The position numbers and the translations under genes are program-made. Under the pieces are notes generated by a model, which was not told the origin of the DNA, ran no database searches, and saw only the letters and a list, made by a program, of their open reading frames with translations. 36,635 nucleotides of DNA, taken from positions 1-36,635 of the forward strand of contig VBEO01000065.1 of NCBI GenBank assembly GCA_005881825.1, written 5' to 3'. Positions within the stretch are counted from its first letter, which is position 1. Each line of letters starts with the position of its first letter. Source of the DNA: Chloroflexota bacterium. Its GTDB lineage: Bacteria > Chloroflexota > Dormibacteria > Dormibacterales > Dormibacteraceae. Of the stretch, positions 9,262 through 17,633 are shown one piece after another.

Positions 9262-10662
9262 ATGGCGTCTAATAGGACGGCGATGGTCGTTTCGGCGCTC
9301 GCCCGACGGCCCCAACTGGTCGCCGGCACGTCCTTCGCGGTGGATGTCGTCATGGTCGTGGCCAAGCTCGCGGTGGGCCTCCTCACCGGCAGCCTGGGCA
9401 TCCTCAGCGAGGCCGCGCACTCGCTGCTGGACGGCGCCGCCTCAGGCTTCGCCATGCTGGCCGTGCGCACTGCGGCCAAGCCCGCCGACCGACGCCACCC
9501 CTGGGGACACGGCCGCACCGAGAACCTGGCCGCGTTCACCGAGGGACTCCTGCTGGTCTTCACGGCGCTGGGCATCGCCTACGCGGCCGTCAACCGCCTG
9601 CTGACCGGGAGCCATCCCGTGAACCCGGCGTGGTATGCGATCGCGCTGCTCGTCGCAGGCATGCTTATCGAGACCGTGCGCGCCTGGCTGCTCCGGGCGG
9701 TCGGACGGCGGGCCGGCAGCGCCGCGCTGGAGGCGAGTGCCACTAACCGCTCGGCCGACGTGCTCTCCTCGCTTGGCGTGCTGCTCGGCCTGATCGGGGT
9801 CCGGCTGGGCTACACCTGGACCGACTCGGTCGCCGCGCTGCTGGTGGCCGGCGTGATCGCGCGGGCGGCGATCATCCTCCTGCGTCGCTCGGGCGACATT
9901 CTGATCGACCGTTCACCAGAGGAGGTCGAGCGGCAGCTGGCGGGCGCCATCCGGCGTGTGGGTGGCGTGCGCGACGTGAAGATGGTCCGGGTGCGCCACT
10001 CGGGCTCCCACCTCCTCGGCGACGTGCGGCTGTCGGCGCGGCGCACGCTTTCGGTCGAGGGCGCAGAGGCGCTGCGCCAGGACGTGCGGGAAGCGGTGGC
10101 CCGCGACCTGCCCAATCTGTCCCTCACCCTGGAGGTGGAGTCCGACGTGCGCGCCGCCGACCTGGTCGAGCGCGTGCACGCGGCCGCCGCCCGCGACGGC
10201 ACCGTGCGCGACCTGCACAACGTGACCGTGGAGCTCGAGGGCGACGGCAGCCTGCACCTGACCATGCATGCCAAGCTGCCCGGCCATATCTCGCTGCGCG
10301 AGGCGACGGCCATCAGCAGCGGGCTGGAGGCGGCGCTGCGCCGTGAGCTTCCGGAGGCCTCGCGGATCGACATCCACCTCGAGCCGCTGGAACCGGACGT
10401 CGTCCGCGGCCAGGACGTGACCGCGCGCCGGGCCGACGTGGCCGGCCGGGTGCGGGAGGTGGTGGAGGGCCACCAGGAGGTGGTGCGCCTGCGCGACGTC
10501 GAGCTCTCGGCGCGCGACGGCGCCATCTACGCGCACGTGGTCGCCGAGATGGCGCCCGGCACCAGCCTGGAGACCGCACACGCGGTCGAGACCCAGCTCG
10601 AGGAGATGCTGCGCGCGGGCGTGCCCGACCTGGAGGACGTGGTCGCTCGGGTCACGGCATGA
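9262..10662 (+). CDS. Cation diffusion facilitator (CDF) metal transporter with an extended C-terminus
   Basis: A 466-residue proton-coupled divalent-metal exporter. The N-terminal six-helix domain has the CDF signature (GSLGILSEAAHSLLDG) and HPWGHGRTENLAA. The metal-site quartet aligned with E. coli YiiP (D45, D49, H153, D157) reads H53, D57, N162, D166, so it is not the usual zinc set. After the membrane part come about 250 residues that look like three consecutive CDF cytoplasmic modules (around 215-290, 305-385 and 395-466), where most CDFs have one. ATG 9262 was chosen over an upstream frame running into hsp20 control DNA; ATG 9283 is also possible. It overlaps the next GNAT gene by 4 bp. 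Confidence 0.9.
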   Translation: MASNRTAMVVSALARRPQLVAGTSFAVDVVMVVAKLAVGLLTGSLGILSEAAHSLLDGAASGFAMLAVRTAAKPADRRHPWGHGRTENLAAFTEGLLLVFTALGIAYAAVNRLLTGSHPVNPAWYAIALLVAGMLIETVRAWLLRAVGRRAGSAALEASATNRSADVLSSLGVLLGLIGVRLGYTWTDSVAALLVAGVIARAAIILLRRSGDILIDRSPEEVERQLAGAIRRVGGVRDVKMVRVRHSGSHLLGDVRLSARRTLSVEGAEALRQDVREAVARDLPNLSLTLEVESDVRAADLVERVHAAAARDGTVRDLHNVTVELEGDGSLHLTMHAKLPGHISLREATAISSGLEAALRRELPEASRIDIHLEPLEPDVVRGQDVTARRADVAGRVREVVEGHQEVVRLRDVELSARDGAIYAHVVAEMAPGTSLETAHAVETQLEEMLRAGVPDLEDVVARVTA

Positions 10663-11558
10663 GACCAGGCAAGCCAAGCGACCTGCGCGCGCTGCGCGTG
10701 GTGATGAAGCGCCTGGTGCGCGAGGGGATCGTGAACTGCGTCCCCAATGCAGCTTGGTTCCAGCGCATGCTGGGCGACTTCGACTGGGCGGCCCGCTCCC
10801 GGGTGGTGGAGCAGGACGGCGCCATGGTGGCCGGCGTCCTGGTCTTCGACCGCCCGATTCCGGAAGGCACACTCGCCCGAGCCGAGATCATCGCCGGCCC
10901 CGAGCTGCTGGTGCCGCTGGCGGATTGGGGCATCGCGTTGAGCCGCGCCTCGGCCGCCTGGGGCGTGCAGGTCTGGCGCGGCCGGGGCCACGGCGACGGC
11001 CTGGAGCGCACCGGACTCGCGCGGGCCCGCAGGTTCTGGCGCATGGACCGGCCGAACCTGCTGGCGGTTCCGGCCCTGCCGCTGGCCAATGGCTACCGGC
11101 TGCTCGACGACACCGCCGGGGCGATCAGCGAACAGGAGTGGATGGACGCTTACGAGCTGGCCTTCGCCGAACATTGGCGGCACAGCCGGGGGCGCCTGGA
11201 AACCCTTCAGCGCCGGCGCTCGGCGCCCGGCTTCGTGCCCGGCCTGGAACTGATGGCGGTGACGGCCACTGGGCGGCCGGCCGCCCTCGTGATCTCCGGG
11301 CTGGAAGAGTACGAGGAGGACCGCCGGCCACAGCCGGTGGGGCTGGTGGGCATCGTGGGCACGCTGCCCGAGCACCGGCGACGGGGACTCGCCGCGGCCC
11401 TCACGGCCGAGGCCTTGCGCCGCCTGCGCGCGGCCGGCGCGCGCAGTTCATCTCTTTATGTGGATGCCGAGAACCCCACCCGAGCCTATGAGGTGTACCG
11501 GCGCCTGGGCTACGAAGTGGGATTCGAGGACGAGGTCTGGGAACTGACCTTCAACTGA
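10659..11558 (+). CDS. GNAT-family N-acetyltransferase
   Basis: A 299-residue protein whose C-terminal third is a GNAT domain: VGIVGTLPEHRRRGLAAALTAEAL is the acetyl-CoA-binding motif A (R/Q-x-x-G-x-A), followed by SSSLYVDAENPTRAYEVYRRLGYEV (motif B). The N-terminal part is longer than a simple GNAT and probably a degenerate second GNAT fold, an arrangement found in mycothiol-synthase-like proteins. Its start overlaps the CDF stop (ATGA), indicating co-transcription. It overlaps the convergent decarboxylase gene by 49 bp. The substrate cannot be told. Confidence 0.82.
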   Translation: MRPGKPSDLRALRVVMKRLVREGIVNCVPNAAWFQRMLGDFDWAARSRVVEQDGAMVAGVLVFDRPIPEGTLARAEIIAGPELLVPLADWGIALSRASAAWGVQVWRGRGHGDGLERTGLARARRFWRMDRPNLLAVPALPLANGYRLLDDTAGAISEQEWMDAYELAFAEHWRHSRGRLETLQRRRSAPGFVPGLELMAVTATGRPAALVISGLEEYEEDRRPQPVGLVGIVGTLPEHRRRGLAAALTAEALRRLRAAGARSSSLYVDAENPTRAYEVYRRLGYEVGFEDEVWELTFN

Positions 11559-12937
11559 GCCGCAGCCGCCCGGACGGCGTCCCAAGCGGCGCGCACGTCG
11601 GCCTCGGTGGTGCGCAGGTTTCCGATCGCCATACGCAGGACGTAAGCGCCGCCTACCGACGTATGCGAGATCAGGGCGACGCCTGAGCCGTTGACCGCCT
11701 CCTCGATGCTCCGGTTGGCCTCGTCCCCGGCGCGGTGGCGGAAGACCACCGTGCTGAAAGGCACCGGCGCCAGCACCTCGAAGTCGGGGTCGGCCTCGAT
11801 CCAGTCCTTCAGCCGCTGGGCCATCTCGATGTGCGCGGCCAGAACCTGACGGGCGCGCTCCAGGCCGAAAGCGCGGAGCACGAACCAGAGCTTCAGACCT
11901 CGGAAGCGGCGGCCCAGCGAGGTGCCGTAGTCCATCAGGTTGCGGACGCTGTCGCCTTCCGGGTTGCTCAGATAGTCGGGCACGATGCTGAACGCGCGCC
12001 GGAGCACGTCCTCGCGGCGGCAGTACAGGACGCTGCAGTCGAGCGGCGTGAAAAGCCACTTGTGCGGGTTGACCACCAGCGAGTCGGCCTGCTCGCAGCC
12101 GGCCAGGACGTGGCGATGGGAGGGCAGGATGGCGGCCGCGCCTCCGTAGGCCGCGTCGACGTGCAGCCACAGCCCTTCCCGCCGGGCGATTTCCGCGATC
12201 TCGGGCACCGGATCGATCGAGGTCGTGCTGGTGGTCCCCACGGTGGGCACCACCGCGAAGGGCGTGAATCCGGCCGCGCGGTCGCGGGCGATCGCCGCCG
12301 CCAGTTCGCCCGGCCGCATCCGGAACTGGGCGTCGACCGGGATGCGCACGCAGCCCGCCGACCCGGTGCCCATCACGAGGCCCGCCTTCTCCACGCTGGA
12401 GTGGGCTTCGGCCGAAGCGTAGTAGCGCAGGCGGCGGCCATCGACGCCTCCCCGGCGGGCGTCCAGGCCGGCGGCCTCGCGGGCGGCCACCAGCGCGTAG
12501 AGGGTGCTGGTCGAGGCGGTGTCGTTGATCACGCCGCTGAAGTCTTCCGGCAGGCCGATCGCCTGTCGCAGCCAGTCCGACGCCACCTCCTCCACCTCGG
12601 TGGCCGCGGGCGAGGTGCGCCAGAGCATGCCGTTGACGTTGAGCGCGGCGATCAGCAGCTCGGCCAGCACGCCGGGGCCGGAAGAACTGGTGCCGAAGTA
12701 GGCGAAGAAGCGGGGGTGGTTCCAGTGCGTTACCCCCGGCAGCACCAGCCGCTCGAAGTCGTCCAGGAGTGCGCCCAATGGCTCGCCCTCCTCGGGCGGA
12801 GCGCCGGGCAACGCCTGCCGGATGGACCCCGGCTCGACCTGGGAGAGCACCGGGTACGCGCGCGCGTCCTCGAAGTAGCGCAGCGCCCAGTCCGAGGCGC
12901 GCGCCAGCGCCTCCTGGAGCTCGGGGCCGGGAGTCAT
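11510..12937 (-). CDS. PLP-dependent group II decarboxylase (aromatic-L-amino-acid decarboxylase family)
   Basis: A 475-residue fold-type I enzyme. NPHKWLF places the Schiff-base lysine at K293. HVDAAYGG gives D261, which pairs with the pyridine nitrogen, and SAEAHSS gives H179, which stacks on PLP. THWNHPRFFAYF near residue 70 is the substrate-side signature of aromatic amino acid decarboxylases (tyrosine, tryptophan, DOPA). The family makes an amine and CO2, but some members are aldehyde synthases. The gene overlaps a GNAT gene upstream by 4 bp, so the amine could be acetylated next; this is inference. The start is ATG 12937. Confidence 0.92.
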   Translation of the reverse strand: MTPGPELQEALARASDWALRYFEDARAYPVLSQVEPGSIRQALPGAPPEEGEPLGALLDDFERLVLPGVTHWNHPRFFAYFGTSSSGPGVLAELLIAALNVNGMLWRTSPAATEVEEVASDWLRQAIGLPEDFSGVINDTASTSTLYALVAAREAAGLDARRGGVDGRRLRYYASAEAHSSVEKAGLVMGTGSAGCVRIPVDAQFRMRPGELAAAIARDRAAGFTPFAVVPTVGTTSTTSIDPVPEIAEIARREGLWLHVDAAYGGAAAILPSHRHVLAGCEQADSLVVNPHKWLFTPLDCSVLYCRREDVLRRAFSIVPDYLSNPEGDSVRNLMDYGTSLGRRFRGLKLWFVLRAFGLERARQVLAAHIEMAQRLKDWIEADPDFEVLAPVPFSTVVFRHRAGDEANRSIEEAVNGSGVALISHTSVGGAYVLRMAIGNLRTTEADVRAAWDAVRAAAAQLKVSSQTSSSNPTS

Positions 12938-13479
12938 GCCTCTGCCGGCAGGTGGAAGGTGATCTCGTACATCCCGCCGTGGAGGCGGGCCTGGTGGATC
13001 CAGCCCATGCGCCGCAACAGGCGCAGCATGGCCTGGTTCTCGGGCAGCACGATCAAGGTGAAGGTGTCGATTCCGTGCTCCAGCGCAACCCGCGCCAGCA
13101 TGGTCAGGAGCTGGGAGCCCAGGCCCCGGTGCTGGAAATCATCGACCACGGCCACCGCCACCTCGGCCACGCTGGTCCCTGCGATGCGGTCGTAGCGCGC
13201 CACCCCGACGATGTGCTCCACGTCGTGCTCGTGACCCAGCCGGTGGGTGGCGCAAAACGCGAAGCGAACGTCCCCGTCGACCTGCGCCAGCTTGTGGGCC
13301 AGCTCTTCGGGCAGGCGCTTGAGCGGGCTGAAGAAGCGGAAGTAGACGCTGCGTTCCGACATCCGGGCGAAGGCGTCGTGCAGCGCCTCTTCGTCTTCGG
13401 CATGGAGTGGCCGGACATGAACCTTGGTCCCGTCGTTGAGTTCGAGGTGCTTGTCTTGAATCGCCTGCGCCCCAGACAC
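12934..13479 (-). CDS. GNAT-family N-acetyltransferase
   Basis: A 181-residue single-domain GNAT starting at GTG 13479. VAVVDDFQHRGLGSQLLTMLARVALEHGI is motif A with the acetyl-CoA loop QHRGLG; PENQAMLRLLRRMGW is motif B. The opening (VHVRPLHAEDEEALHDAFARMSERSVYFRFFSPLKRLP) resembles the GNAT domain of Pat-type lysine acetyltransferases, so a protein substrate is possible. As the first gene of a two-gene operon with the decarboxylase (ATGA overlap) it could instead acetylate the amine product. Confidence 0.85.
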   Translation of the reverse strand: MSGAQAIQDKHLELNDGTKVHVRPLHAEDEEALHDAFARMSERSVYFRFFSPLKRLPEELAHKLAQVDGDVRFAFCATHRLGHEHDVEHIVGVARYDRIAGTSVAEVAVAVVDDFQHRGLGSQLLTMLARVALEHGIDTFTLIVLPENQAMLRLLRRMGWIHQARLHGGMYEITFHLPAEA

Positions 13480-13505
13480 CGCTAGCCTTTTCTACACCCT
13501 GGAGG

Positions 13506-13559
13506 ATGTTGGAGCACGCCGGTGGGGACGAGCGGCAACTGGTCTTGAGCGAAACTTGA
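13506..13559 (+). other. Possible 17-codon leader ORF overlapping the pepF start
   Basis: ATG 13506 opens a short frame ([17 protein letters not shown]) whose TGA overlaps the TTG start of pepF (TTGA). The preceding GGAGG touches the ATG, too close for a good ribosome site. It may be chance. It resembles the micro-ORF coupling seen at the liv and mutase junctions. Confidence 0.2.
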
Positions 13560-15388
13560 TCGCGCGCACCCTGCCGGCGCGCTCCGAGGTCGCAAAGGAG
13601 CACACCTGGGACCCCGAGAGCGTCTTCGCCAGCGAGGCGGAATGGGAGGCGGAGTTCGACCGTGTCGCCGCCACCATCCCGGACCTCCAGGAGTTCAAGG
13701 GCCACCTGGGCTCGGGGCCGGATGCGGTCGCCGATTACTTCGAGGCCGCCGAGCGCGCGCTGCGCAGCCTGGGCCGGATCCAGGTCTACGCGACCATGTT
13801 CACGGCCGTCGACAGCTCCGACCAGGCCGCCAGCGCCCGCTCCGAGCGGGTGCGCAACCTGACCACGCGTGTCAACGCGGCACTCTCCTTTGCCGAGCCG
13901 GAGATGCTGCAGATCGGTATCGCGCAGCTCCGGTCTTGGGCCCGCGACCACGACCGCCTGCGCATCTACGACCATCACTTCGACCGCCTCGGCCGGCGCC
14001 AGGCGCACGTGCGCTCGGAGGAGGTCGAGGAGGTGCTGAGCCTGGCGGCCGAACCGCTGCAGGCGGCCAGCACCGTGCACGGGATCCTGGCCAACGCAGA
14101 GCTGATCTTCGAGCCCGCCAACGGCGCGGCCGGCGACTACGAGCTGGCTCAGGGCACCTATGCCGACCTGCTCACGCACCCCGACCGCGACGTCCGCCGA
14201 TCGGCCTGGGAGAACTACGGCGACGCCCACCTGGCGCTGCGCCGGACCATGGCCGCCAGCCTGAACACCGGAATCCGGCGCGACGTCTTCTTCGCCCGCG
14301 CCCGCCACTACCGCGATTCGCTGGAAGCGGCGCTCGACCCCAACAACATCCCGGTCGAGGTCTTCCACAACGTGCTGGCGGCGTTCCAGGCCAACCTGGG
14401 CACCTGGCACCGCTACTGGCGATTGCGCAAGCGGGTGCTCGACGTCGACCATCTCTACGTCTTCGACACCCGCGCGCCGCTGGGGCGCGCCCGCACGCCG
14501 GTTCCCTACTCGCAGGCCGTCGACTGGATCTCAGAAGGGCTGCAGCCGATGGGCTCGGAGTACGTGACGGCGCTGCGCCAGGGCGCGCTCGAGCAGCGCT
14601 GGGTGGACATCTATCCCAACCGCGGCAAGCGGATGGGCGCGTTCTCGATGGGCGTGCCCGGCACCCATCCCTTCATCTTCATGAGCTACAACGACAACGT
14701 CTTCAGCATGAGCACGCTGGCCCACGAGCTGGGCCACTCCATGCACAGCTGGTACTCCAAGAATCGGCAGCCCTACGTCTACGCCAACTACGGGCTGTTC
14801 ATCGCCGAGGTGGCGTCCAACTTTCATCAGGCCATGGTCCGCGCGCACCTGCTGCAGACCAACCGGGACCCCGACTTCCAGGTCAACCTGATCGAGGAAG
14901 CGATGGCCAACTTCCATCGCTACTTCTTCATCATGCCCTCGCTGGCGCGTTTCGAGCTGGAGCTGCACCAACGCGTGGAGCGCGGGGAGGCCGTCACCGC
15001 CGACGCCATGACCGATCTCATGGCCTCGCTCCTGGACGAGGTTTATGGCGGCGTGGTCGAGCACCGCTCCGACCTCGACCGCCAGCGCTCAGGCATCACC
15101 TGGGCGCAGTTCCACACCCACCTCTACAGCAACTTCTACGTGTACCAGTACGCGACCGGTATCGCCGGCGCCCACGCCCTGGCCGAGCGCGTGCTCGATG
15201 GCAAGGGCGACGCCGTGCGGGCCTACATCGATTTCCTCTCCGCCGGGTCATCTGACTACCCACTGGACGTGCTGCGCTCCGCGGGCGTCGACATGAATTC
15301 GCCCGAGCCCGTGAACAAGGCCTTCGCGGTGATGGCCGGCTACGTGGACCGCTTGGAGCAGCTGCTCGGCGAGGCAAACTCTGGGTAA
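13556..15388 (+). CDS. pepF: Oligoendopeptidase F (M3 family zinc metallopeptidase)
   Basis: A 610-residue cytoplasmic oligopeptidase. The zinc site HELGH starts at H390 (H390, E391, H394), and E418 in [10 protein letters not shown] is the third ligand, exactly as in the M3 family. The opening ([19 protein letters not shown]) matches PepF N-termini, supporting TTG 13556 although it is a weak start. The central helical domain and the C-terminal [16 protein letters not shown] stretch are normal for PepF. It would trim short peptides in turnover or recycling. It is divergent from the GNAT-decarboxylase pair and followed 69 bp later by the CoA-transferase gene. Confidence 0.93.
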   Translation: MIARTLPARSEVAKEHTWDPESVFASEAEWEAEFDRVAATIPDLQEFKGHLGSGPDAVADYFEAAERALRSLGRIQVYATMFTAVDSSDQAASARSERVRNLTTRVNAALSFAEPEMLQIGIAQLRSWARDHDRLRIYDHHFDRLGRRQAHVRSEEVEEVLSLAAEPLQAASTVHGILANAELIFEPANGAAGDYELAQGTYADLLTHPDRDVRRSAWENYGDAHLALRRTMAASLNTGIRRDVFFARARHYRDSLEAALDPNNIPVEVFHNVLAAFQANLGTWHRYWRLRKRVLDVDHLYVFDTRAPLGRARTPVPYSQAVDWISEGLQPMGSEYVTALRQGALEQRWVDIYPNRGKRMGAFSMGVPGTHPFIFMSYNDNVFSMSTLAHELGHSMHSWYSKNRQPYVYANYGLFIAEVASNFHQAMVRAHLLQTNRDPDFQVNLIEEAMANFHRYFFIMPSLARFELELHQRVERGEAVTADAMTDLMASLLDEVYGGVVEHRSDLDRQRSGITWAQFHTHLYSNFYVYQYATGIAGAHALAERVLDGKGDAVRAYIDFLSAGSSDYPLDVLRSAGVDMNSPEPVNKAFAVMAGYVDRLEQLLGEANSG

Positions 15389-15403
15389 GGGGCGTCAGGA
15401 GTC

Positions 15404-15421
15404 CTGCCGCTGGCGCGGCAG
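15404..15421 (+). terminator. Hairpin after pepF
   Basis: CTGCCGC-TGGC-GCGGCAG forms a 7-bp stem with a 4-nt loop 15 bp after the pepF stop. No U-run follows. It may be a weak terminator or mRNA 3'-end stabiliser between pepF and the CoA-transferase gene. Confidence 0.4.
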
Positions 15422-15457
15422 CTACCAGGCTTCCGGCGCCCCCCTCTTTCCACACCC

Positions 15458-16615
15458 ATGAGCGTGCTGGCCGGCCTGCGCGTGCTCGAGGTCTCCGCCT
15501 TCGTGGCGGCGCCGCTGGGCGGGGCCACCCTGGCCGGCATGGGGGCCGACGTGATCCGGGTCGACCCCGTGGGCGGCGGCATCGACCGTGACCGCTGGCC
15601 GCTGCATGCGGGCCGCTCTCTCTACTGGGCCGGGCTCAACCAGGGCAAGCGCTCGGTCACGCTCGACGCGCGCTCCGCGCGCGGTCGCGAGCTGCTGGCC
15701 GCGCTGGCCGGAGCCGTGGGCACCGTGCTCACCAACCTGCCGGCGGGCGCCCTTTCCTGGGAAGAGCTCTCGGCCCGGCGGCCGGACCTGGTGCTGGTGG
15801 CCATCACCGGCAACCCGGATGGAAGCGCGGCCGTCGACTACACCGTCAACGCCGCCGCCGGCTGGCCGTTCGTGACCGGGCCCGCCGAGCTGGAGGGGCC
15901 GGTCAACCACGTGCTGCCGGCCTGGGACGTGGCCACCGGGTTCCTGGCCGCGGCGGCTCTACTGGCCGCCGATCGCCACCGCCGCCTTACCGGCGCCGGC
16001 CAGCGGGTCGGCATCAGCCTGGCCGACGTGGCGCTGGCCGTGACCGCGCACCTGGGCGCGGTCGCCGAGGCGGTGCTGGAGGCGGAGCCCCGCCCCCGCG
16101 TCGGCAATGACACCTATGGGACGTTGGGCCGCGACGTCCGCACCCGCGACGGCCGCCACCTGATGGTGCTGGCGCTCACGCCGCGGCAGTGGCGGTCACT
16201 GTGCGTGGCCGTGGGCATGGACTTCCCGGCTGAGTTCGTACGTGAGGATGTCCGCTTCCAGCGCCGGACCGAGGTTTGGGCAGTGCTGGAGCCCTGGGTG
16301 GCGGGTCGCACGCTGGCCGAGGTGGCGGATGCATTTGACCGCCACGAAGTGCTGTGGGGACCCTACCGGACCTTCCAGCAACTGGTGGCCGAGGAGCCGC
16401 GCCTGCGCGAGAACCCGATGTTCGCGGAGATCGAGCAGCCGGGCGTGGGGCGCTGGCCCGCAACCTCTTCGCCGGTGCAGTTCGGGGCCGCGCCCCGGCT
16501 GCCGCCGCGACGGGCGCCCGACCTGGGCGAGCACACGGCTGAGGTGTTGACGGAAGTGTTGGGCTTGGGAAGGGCCGAGCTCGCAGATTTGCGAACGCAG
16601 CGCATCATCGGCTGA
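15458..16615 (+). CDS. mct: Class III CoA transferase similar to 2-methylfumaryl-CoA isomerase (mesaconyl-CoA C1-C4 CoA transferase)
   Basis: A 385-residue CaiB/BaiF-family protein. From recall, it follows the Chloroflexus Mct protein closely in several blocks: SAFVAAPLGG, GADVIRVDPVGGGIDRDRWP, SLYWAGLNQGKRS, VDYTVN, VNHVLPAWDVATG, RPRVGNDTYG and LGEHTAEVLTEVLGL. D157 in PAWD is the expected catalytic aspartate that carries the CoA anhydride. Mct moves CoA within mesaconyl-CoA from C1 to C4 in the 3-hydroxypropionate bi-cycle. No other bi-cycle gene lies in the window, so a role in mesaconate or C5-dicarboxylate metabolism is equally possible. The match was judged from memory, not by a search. 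Confidence 0.85.
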   Translation: MSVLAGLRVLEVSAFVAAPLGGATLAGMGADVIRVDPVGGGIDRDRWPLHAGRSLYWAGLNQGKRSVTLDARSARGRELLAALAGAVGTVLTNLPAGALSWEELSARRPDLVLVAITGNPDGSAAVDYTVNAAAGWPFVTGPAELEGPVNHVLPAWDVATGFLAAAALLAADRHRRLTGAGQRVGISLADVALAVTAHLGAVAEAVLEAEPRPRVGNDTYGTLGRDVRTRDGRHLMVLALTPRQWRSLCVAVGMDFPAEFVREDVRFQRRTEVWAVLEPWVAGRTLAEVADAFDRHEVLWGPYRTFQQLVAEEPRLRENPMFAEIEQPGVGRWPATSSPVQFGAAPRLPPRRAPDLGEHTAEVLTEVLGLGRAELADLRTQRIIG

Positions 16616-16648
16616 CCAGCGCCCCCCTCCGCCTCGCTGCGCTCGGCA

Positions 16649-16669
16649 CCTCCCCGCGGAGCGGGGAGG
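16649..16669. terminator. Bidirectional hairpin between convergent genes
   Basis: CCTCCCCGC-GGA-GCGGGGAGG is a perfect 9-bp stem with a 3-nt loop between the CoA-transferase and the minus-strand transglycosylase-like gene. The preceding C-rich tract resembles the multicopy intergenic palindromes found in many high-GC genomes. It could end transcription from both sides. Confidence 0.55.
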
Positions 16670-16680
16670 AGTCTTAGACC

Positions 16681-17505
16681 CTAGGCGGGGTGGCAGCTCC
16701 ACTGGCCGGCGCCGTACTTGGAGTACAGCCAGGCGGCGGCCTGCGCGTTGGCGGAGGCGTCGAAGGGCGACTGCGCCCGCCAGGGCGTGCCCGCCCAGGT
16801 GGTGGCCAGGAACTGGAACAGCCCCGCCGCGCCGCTGTAGCGATTGACGGCGTAGGGGTTGAGGCCTGACTCGCACTGCGCCAGCCGCACCGCCCACTGC
16901 GCGGTGGCCGAGCCCAGCGGCGCCCAGGCGGCCAGGATCAACGACGGGATGTCACCGGCCGGCGCGGCGGCCGGCGCCGGTGGGAGCCGGGGCGCCGGCG
17001 GCGGCGGGGGCGCAGCACGGCGCGCCGCAGCCGCGGCCTCGGCCTGAGCCACCAGCCGCGCGTACTCGGCGTCCAGGTCGGCCTTCTGCTGTTCGAGACT
17101 CGCCTCCCGGGCTTGCAGCTCCAGGCGCTGCGACTGCAGGGCGTAGAGGTCGCGGTCGAGGGCGGCCTTGGTGGACCGGGCACGATCGCCCGCGCTCAGC
17201 AGGTCGTTGAGGCGGGTCACGGCATCGCTCAGCGAGGGCGACTGCGCAACCAGGACCAGCGTGCTGTCGGGCTGCGCGTAGATCGCTCGGGCCAGGAGGC
17301 GGAGCTGGGCGCGCTCGCGCTCGATCCGCTGCTGGCGATCGGCGACCTGGGCCTGGAGCCGTGCGATGGCCTGCTGGTTGGCCGCCATCTGCTCGGCCAC
17401 GGTGGCCAGCCGGCCGCGCACGTTCGCCTCATCGTCCGCGGCCGCAGGTACTGAGACGGCGGCCAGGGAAGCCACGGCAAGAGCCATTGCAAGGAGTGTG
17501 CGCAT
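16681..17505 (-). CDS. Secreted coiled-coil protein with a C-terminal lytic-transglycosylase-like domain
   Basis: A 274-residue exported protein. A signal peptide spans about 1-23 (cut near PAAA-DDE), a long coiled coil of EnvC/RipC/PcsB type spans about 25-160, a Pro/Ala linker 161-185, and a lysozyme-like domain covers 190-274. QCESGLNPYAVN with E212 is the probable catalytic glutamate, followed by SGAAGLFQF and the closing AAWLYSKYGAGQWSCHP. C211 and the C-terminal CHP cysteine may form a disulfide. It probably cuts peptidoglycan, perhaps under FtsEX-like control through the coiled coil; the latter is inference. Confidence 0.88.
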   Translation of the reverse strand: MRTLLAMALAVASLAAVSVPAAADDEANVRGRLATVAEQMAANQQAIARLQAQVADRQQRIERERAQLRLLARAIYAQPDSTLVLVAQSPSLSDAVTRLNDLLSAGDRARSTKAALDRDLYALQSQRLELQAREASLEQQKADLDAEYARLVAQAEAAAAARRAAPPPPPAPRLPPAPAAAPAGDIPSLILAAWAPLGSATAQWAVRLAQCESGLNPYAVNRYSGAAGLFQFLATTWAGTPWRAQSPFDASANAQAAAWLYSKYGAGQWSCHPA

Positions 17506-17590
17506 GTAGTGGAAGCGGGCCCGACCTACCCCGACCGGGCCCCGGGCACCCTAGCAGACACCCGCCCGCCCGTGCACCCTCTAGAGGCAG

Positions 17591-17620
17591 AAAAGGGCCC
17601 GAGCGGAGGCGCCCGGGCCC
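17591..17620 (-). terminator. Rho-independent terminator of the ATP-grasp/alpha-E/transglutaminase operon
   Basis: On the minus strand GGGCCCGGGCGCC...GCTCGGGCCC folds into a GC-rich stem (GGGCCCG/CGGGCCC plus three inner pairs) and is followed by TTTTCTGCC. It lies 14 bp after the last stop codon of the minus operon. It is the best canonical terminator in the window. Confidence 0.7.
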
Positions 17621-17633
17621 GGTGCAAGAGTTT

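Noticed and set aside
9183-9575. Upstream extension of hsp20 into a 290-codon frame
   Set aside because: ATG 9182 has a perfect AAGGAGGTG site and the extension overlaps the CDF gene antisense.
13506-13559. 17-codon frame before pepF as an attenuator peptide
   Set aside because: There is no run of regulatory codons, the ribosome site is too close to the ATG and no alternative hairpins are seen. It is retained only as a low-confidence feature.
16619-16669. C-rich direct and inverted repeats as a possible CRISPR or mobile end
   Set aside because: There is only one palindrome with no repeat-spacer periodicity and no adjoining transposase; a terminator fits.
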